Notes under the pieces: generated by a model | Database searches by the model: none | The model's input: the letters and a program-made list of their open reading frames with translations, nothing else | Told to the model about the DNA's origin: nothing | Shown here: positions 60,465 through 64,000 of the stretch, piece after piece | How the letters are laid out: each line of letters starts with the position of its first letter | How positions within the stretch are numbered: the stretch's first letter is position 1 | Position numbers and translations under genes: made by a program | Origin: Sagittula salina | Lineage (GTDB): Bacteria > Pseudomonadota > Alphaproteobacteria > Rhodobacterales > Rhodobacteraceae | Assembly: GCF_017813235.1 (NCBI RefSeq) | Contig: NZ_JAGISH010000003.1 | Coordinates: 109,571-173,570, forward strand | Direction of reading: 5' to 3' | Length of the DNA: 64,000 nucleotides

Positions 60465-63400
60465 TTACTCTGCCGGAACTGCCAGCGCGTCCTCGATGCC
60501 CAGCGGATGCGGGATCTTGTTCAGCATCTCCTTCGGGCAGATCTGCAGGAAGTTGGCCTTTTCCAGATCCCAGTGCTGCAGAAGCTCCGCGCCCTTGACG
60601 GAACGGGTCTCCTCCACGTGACGTTCGATCAGCGCCTTCAGCTGGTCTTCCCAGGCCGAGACGGTGACCGGGCAGGTCACGATGCTTTCGAGGTTCATCA
60701 ACTCGGTCGCCACGCCCTTCGGATCGTAAAGGTAGGCCATGCCACCGGTCATGCCCGCGCCGAAGTTCGCGCCGATTCCACCAAGAATCACCGCTACGCC
60801 GCCGGTCATGTATTCACAGCCGTTCGACCCGCAGCCCTCGACCACGACGCTCGCGCCGGAGTTCCGGACCGCGAAACGCTCGCCCGCGCGACCCGCGGCA
60901 AAGAGATAGCCGCCGGTCGCCCCGTAAAGCACGGTGTTGCCGATGATCGTGTTCTCCGATGCAACCAGCGGCGAGACCAGCGGCGGACGCACCACGATGG
61001 TCCCCCCCGACAGACCCTTGCCTACGTAGTCGTTGGCGTCGCCCGAGACCTCAAGCTTCAGCCCCGGCGCGGCGAAGGCACCGAGCGACTGGCCGGCGGA
61101 ACCGGTCAGCTTCACATGGAGGTGGTCGGGCTGCAGCGCGTTGCGCATCCCGAACTTCGAAACGATATGCGAGGAAACCCGCGTACCCACAGACCGGTGC
61201 GTGTTCATCACCGAATATGACAGCTGCATCTTCTCACCGTCCTGGAGGAAGCGCGCGGCATCCCGGACAATCTCCGAATCCAGCGTTTCCGGTACGGCGT
61301 TGCGCGCCTTGTCACGGTTGTACTCGATCTTGTCCGAGCCATCGACGCGGATCAGCAGCGGGTTCAGGTCGAGATCGTCGAGGTGCTCCGCACCGCGGCT
61401 CACCTGCGTCAGCAGGTCGGCGCGGCCGATCACCTCGTCGAGGCTGCGCGCACCGATCTCTGCAAGGATTTCCCGCACTTCCGTCGCGTAGAAGGAAATC
61501 AGGTTCACCACCTTGTCGGCCGTGCCGGTGAACTTTGCCCGCAGGCTTTCGTCCTGTGTGCAGACGCCCACCGGGCAGGTGTTCGACTGGCACTGGCGCA
61601 CCATGATGCAACCCATGGCGATCAGCGCGGCAGTGCCGATGCCGTATTCCTCGGCCCCCATCATCGCCGCCATGACGATGTCACGACCCGTGCGCAACCC
61701 GCCATCCGTGCGCAACGTCACGCGGCTGCGCAGGTTGTTCATCGCCAGAACCTGATGCGCTTCCGACAGGCCCATCTCCCACGGCAGGCCCGCGAACTTG
61801 ATCGAGGTGCCCGGAGATGCGCCCGTGCCGCCGTTGTGACCCGAAATCAGGATCACGTCGGCCTTCGCCTTTGCCACGCCCGCCGCGATGGTGCCAACGC
61901 CGGAGGAGGCCACCAGCTTCACCGTCACCTTGCAGCGCGGGTTGATCTGCTTGAGATCGTAGATCAGCTGGGCGAGGTCTTCGATGGAATAGATATCGTG
62001 GTGCGGCGGCGGAGAGATCAGTGTGACCCCTTCCGTCGAGTGCCGCAGCCGTGCGATCAGCTTCGTCACCTTCATGCCGGGCAGCTGGCCGCCCTCGCCG
62101 GGCTTCGCGCCCTGCGCGACCTTGATCTCCAGTTCCTCGCAGTGGTTCAGGTACTCCGCGGTGACGCCGAAGCGGCCCGATGCCACCTGCTTGATCTTCG
62201 CCGACGGGTTGTCGCCGTTCGGTTCGGGGACAAAGTGCGCCGGATCCTCGCCGCCTTCGCCGCTGTCGGACTTTGCGCCGATGCGGTTCATCGCCACGTT
62301 CAGCGTCTTGTGCGCCTCGGGCGACAGCGCGCCCAGCGACATACCCGGCGTGACAAAGCGCTTGCGGATCGAAGTGATGGATTCCACTTCCTCGATCGGG
62401 AGCGCCTTGCCCAGCGGCTTGATCGCCAGCAGATCGCGCAGGTGTATCGGCGGGTTAGACTGCATCGCATTGGAATACTGCTTCCACAGCTCATACGATG
62501 CCCGGTCGCAGGCTGCCTGCATCAGGTGCATGTTCTGCGCGCCCCATGCGTGGGTTTCACCGGACTTGCGCGCCTTGAAGAAACCGCCGATGGGCAGCAC
62601 GTCGCGGCCGGACTTGAAGCCCAGGGCGTGCACTTCCTCCGCCTTCTTCTGGATGCCGTTCACCCCGATCCCCGAAATCCGGGAGATCATGCCAGGGAAG
62701 AACTCCGCGCACATGGCGCGGCTCAGGCCGACCGCCTCGAAGTTCAGGCCGCCCCGATAGGAGGAGATGACGGAAATGCCCATCTTCGACATGATCTTCA
62801 GCATGCCCTGGTCGATGGCCTCGCGGTATTGCGCCATGGCCTCTGTCAGGTTCATCTCCAAGAGACCGCGCTTGATGCGGTCTGCCAGGCTGTCCTCGGC
62901 GAGGTAGGGGTTCACGATGGTCGCGCCCGCGCCGATCAGCACGGCAAAGTAATGCGGATCGACGCATTCCGCCGAGCGCACGTTGATCGAGCAGAAGGTC
63001 CGCAGGCCCTTGCGCGTCAGGTGGCTGTGCACCGCGCTGGTGGCCAGAATCATCGGCATGGCGACGCGCGCCTCGGTAACGTTTTCGTCGGTCAGGACGA
63101 TGTGGCCCGCGCCGGAGGACACGGCCTCTTCCGCCTCGATCCGGATGCGCGCAAGCCCCTCGGACAGCGCGCTCTTGCCGGGGGCAAAGGTGCAGTCGAT
63201 GGTCACGCTGGGGGCGTTGAAGTGCTTCTTCACCTCATCGAACTGAGCATTGCCCACGAAGGGCGTGTCCAGCACGAGGATCTCCGTCTGCGCCGAGCTT
63301 TCATCCAGCACGTTCTTGAGATTGCCGAAACGCGTCTTCAGGCTCATCACGCGGAATTCGCGCAGGGAGTCGATGGGCGGGTTCGTCACCTGGGAGAAGT

Positions 63401-64000
63401 TCTGCCGGAAGTAATGCGACAGCGGGCGGTACTGCTTCGACAGCACGGCCGACGGCGTGTCGTCCCCCATGGAGGCCAGCGGTTCCTTGCCGTCCTCTGC
63501 CATGGGCGCCAACACCTCCTCGAGCTGCTCGATGGTAAAGCCCGCGGCGATCTGCCGGCGGCGCAGTTCCGCACCCTCGAACATCGGCGTTTCGGTGATC
63601 TTGGCCAGTTCGTCGTCCAGTTCGTTGATCTTGCCGACCCACTCGCCGAACGGCTGCGCGGCGGCCAGCCGGTCCTTGATCTCCACGTCGTGGTACAGCT
63701 TGCCCTCCGCCATATCGACGGCAATCATCTGGCCCGGTCCAAGCGCGCCCTTTTCGCGCACCGTGCCCTCCTCGACCGGCACCATGCCCGCCTCGGATCC
63801 TGCGATCAGCATCCCGTCGCCGGTGACCACGTAGCGCATGGGGCGCAACCCGTTGCGGTCCAGCCCCCCGCAGACCCAGCGCCCGTCGGTCATCGCCAGC
63901 GCCGCCGGCCCGTCCCACGGCTCCATCACGGAGTTGCAGTACGAATACATGTCGCGCCAGGTCTCGGGCAGTTCCACCGCCTGCTTCGACCACGATTCCG
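60465..64000 (-). CDS. gltB: Glutamate synthase (NADPH) large subunit, C-terminal part (partial)
   Basis: The frame is open to the right edge; about 1178 residues are visible of a ~1500-aa enzyme. It moves the glutamine amide nitrogen to 2-oxoglutarate. Seen: the end of the N-terminal amidotransferase domain (DGPAALAMTDGRWVCGGLDR), the central domain, the FMN-binding synthase barrel (KLIARLRHSTEGVTLISPPP, ILISGHNGGTGASPGTSI), the 3Fe-4S cysteines in CQSNTCPVGVC and the GXGXG beta-helix at the C-terminus (GCGSNGCEYMTGGVAVILGG). The GTG at 63977 is internal, not the start. A terminator follows. Confidence 0.97.
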   Translation of the reverse strand, partial: ESWSKQAVELPETWRDMYSYCNSVMEPWDGPAALAMTDGRWVCGGLDRNGLRPMRYVVTGDGMLIAGSEAGMVPVEEGTVREKGALGPGQMIAVDMAEGKLYHDVEIKDRLAAAQPFGEWVGKINELDDELAKITETPMFEGAELRRRQIAAGFTIEQLEEVLAPMAEDGKEPLASMGDDTPSAVLSKQYRPLSHYFRQNFSQVTNPPIDSLREFRVMSLKTRFGNLKNVLDESSAQTEILVLDTPFVGNAQFDEVKKHFNAPSVTIDCTFAPGKSALSEGLARIRIEAEEAVSSGAGHIVLTDENVTEARVAMPMILATSAVHSHLTRKGLRTFCSINVRSAECVDPHYFAVLIGAGATIVNPYLAEDSLADRIKRGLLEMNLTEAMAQYREAIDQGMLKIMSKMGISVISSYRGGLNFEAVGLSRAMCAEFFPGMISRISGIGVNGIQKKAEEVHALGFKSGRDVLPIGGFFKARKSGETHAWGAQNMHLMQAACDRASYELWKQYSNAMQSNPPIHLRDLLAIKPLGKALPIEEVESITSIRKRFVTPGMSLGALSPEAHKTLNVAMNRIGAKSDSGEGGEDPAHFVPEPNGDNPSAKIKQVASGRFGVTAEYLNHCEELEIKVAQGAKPGEGGQLPGMKVTKLIARLRHSTEGVTLISPPPHHDIYSIEDLAQLIYDLKQINPRCKVTVKLVASSGVGTIAAGVAKAKADVILISGHNGGTGASPGTSIKFAGLPWEMGLSEAHQVLAMNNLRSRVTLRTDGGLRTGRDIVMAAMMGAEEYGIGTAALIAMGCIMVRQCQSNTCPVGVCTQDESLRAKFTGTADKVVNLISFYATEVREILAEIGARSLDEVIGRADLLTQVSRGAEHLDDLDLNPLLIRVDGSDKIEYNRDKARNAVPETLDSEIVRDAARFLQDGEKMQLSYSVMNTHRSVGTRVSSHIVSKFGMRNALQPDHLHVKLTGSAGQSLGAFAAPGLKLEVSGDANDYVGKGLSGGTIVVRPPLVSPLVASENTIIGNTVLYGATGGYLFAAGRAGERFAVRNSGASVVVEGCGSNGCEYMTGGVAVILGGIGANFGAGMTGGMAYLYDPKGVATELMNLESIVTCPVTVSAWEDQLKALIERHVEETRSVKGAELLQHWDLEKANFLQICPKEMLNKIPHPLGIEDALAVPAE

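Overview
The window is high-GC chromosomal DNA of an alphaproteobacterium, most likely a marine Rhodobacteraceae (Roseobacter-type) organism. Evidence: a complex I NDUFS4-like subunit gene, a COQ9 gene divergent from rpsU, the style of the Mla/Mce and peptide-ABC operons, glutathione enzymes, and a Roseobacter-type intergenic repeat ending in GGGGGCAGCGCCCCC. Families were recognised by reading the translations; no database search was possible.

Layout. 0-1.3 kb: the right end of an IS3-family element abuts a decayed DUF6880-type gene, followed by a complex I subunit gene. 1.8-4 kb: uvrB. 4.4-8.8 kb: a four-gene Mla/Mce lipid-transport operon (STAS-permease, ATPase, long MCE protein, lipoprotein). 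8.8-11.1 kb: an accessory patch with a deleted 789-bp IS66-family element that has intact ends and a perfect 8-bp target duplication, a small ORF it interrupts, an XRE-type regulator and a divergent 74-aa gene separated by TTGATCAA palindromes. 11.4 kb: a MYG1-family hydrolase. 12.5-26.6 kb: two complete peptide-type ABC importers in series with a LysR regulator between them, ending in a HpcH/HpaI aldolase and a D-2-hydroxyacid dehydrogenase; this looks like one uptake and catabolism unit.

26.6-36.7 kb is the most unusual part: a divergent five-gene locus. Leftward are an SGNH hydrolase and a trypsin-like protease fused to a NucA-type nuclease. Rightward are an EAD1-like/trypsin protein, an EAD1-like protein with a degenerate P-loop NTPase domain, and a 1374-aa protein with two tandem STAND NTPase modules and a TPR-like tail. 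I read it as an NTPase-regulated, protease-triggered biological conflict (defence or regulated cell death) system.

36.8-64 kb is mostly core: comM, an esterase, gshB, yraN, rsmI, a PBP-activator-like lipoprotein, glnD, a quinone oxidoreductase, COQ9/rpsU, a peroxiredoxin, a ferredoxin-reductase-like flavoprotein, rsmD, a repeat-rich spacer, a FadH-type reductase, a membrane chemoreceptor, msrBA, queG, a GST, mtgA, an ABM-domain protein and the 3' part of gltB, which runs off the right edge. No rRNA, tRNA or CRISPR array was seen.
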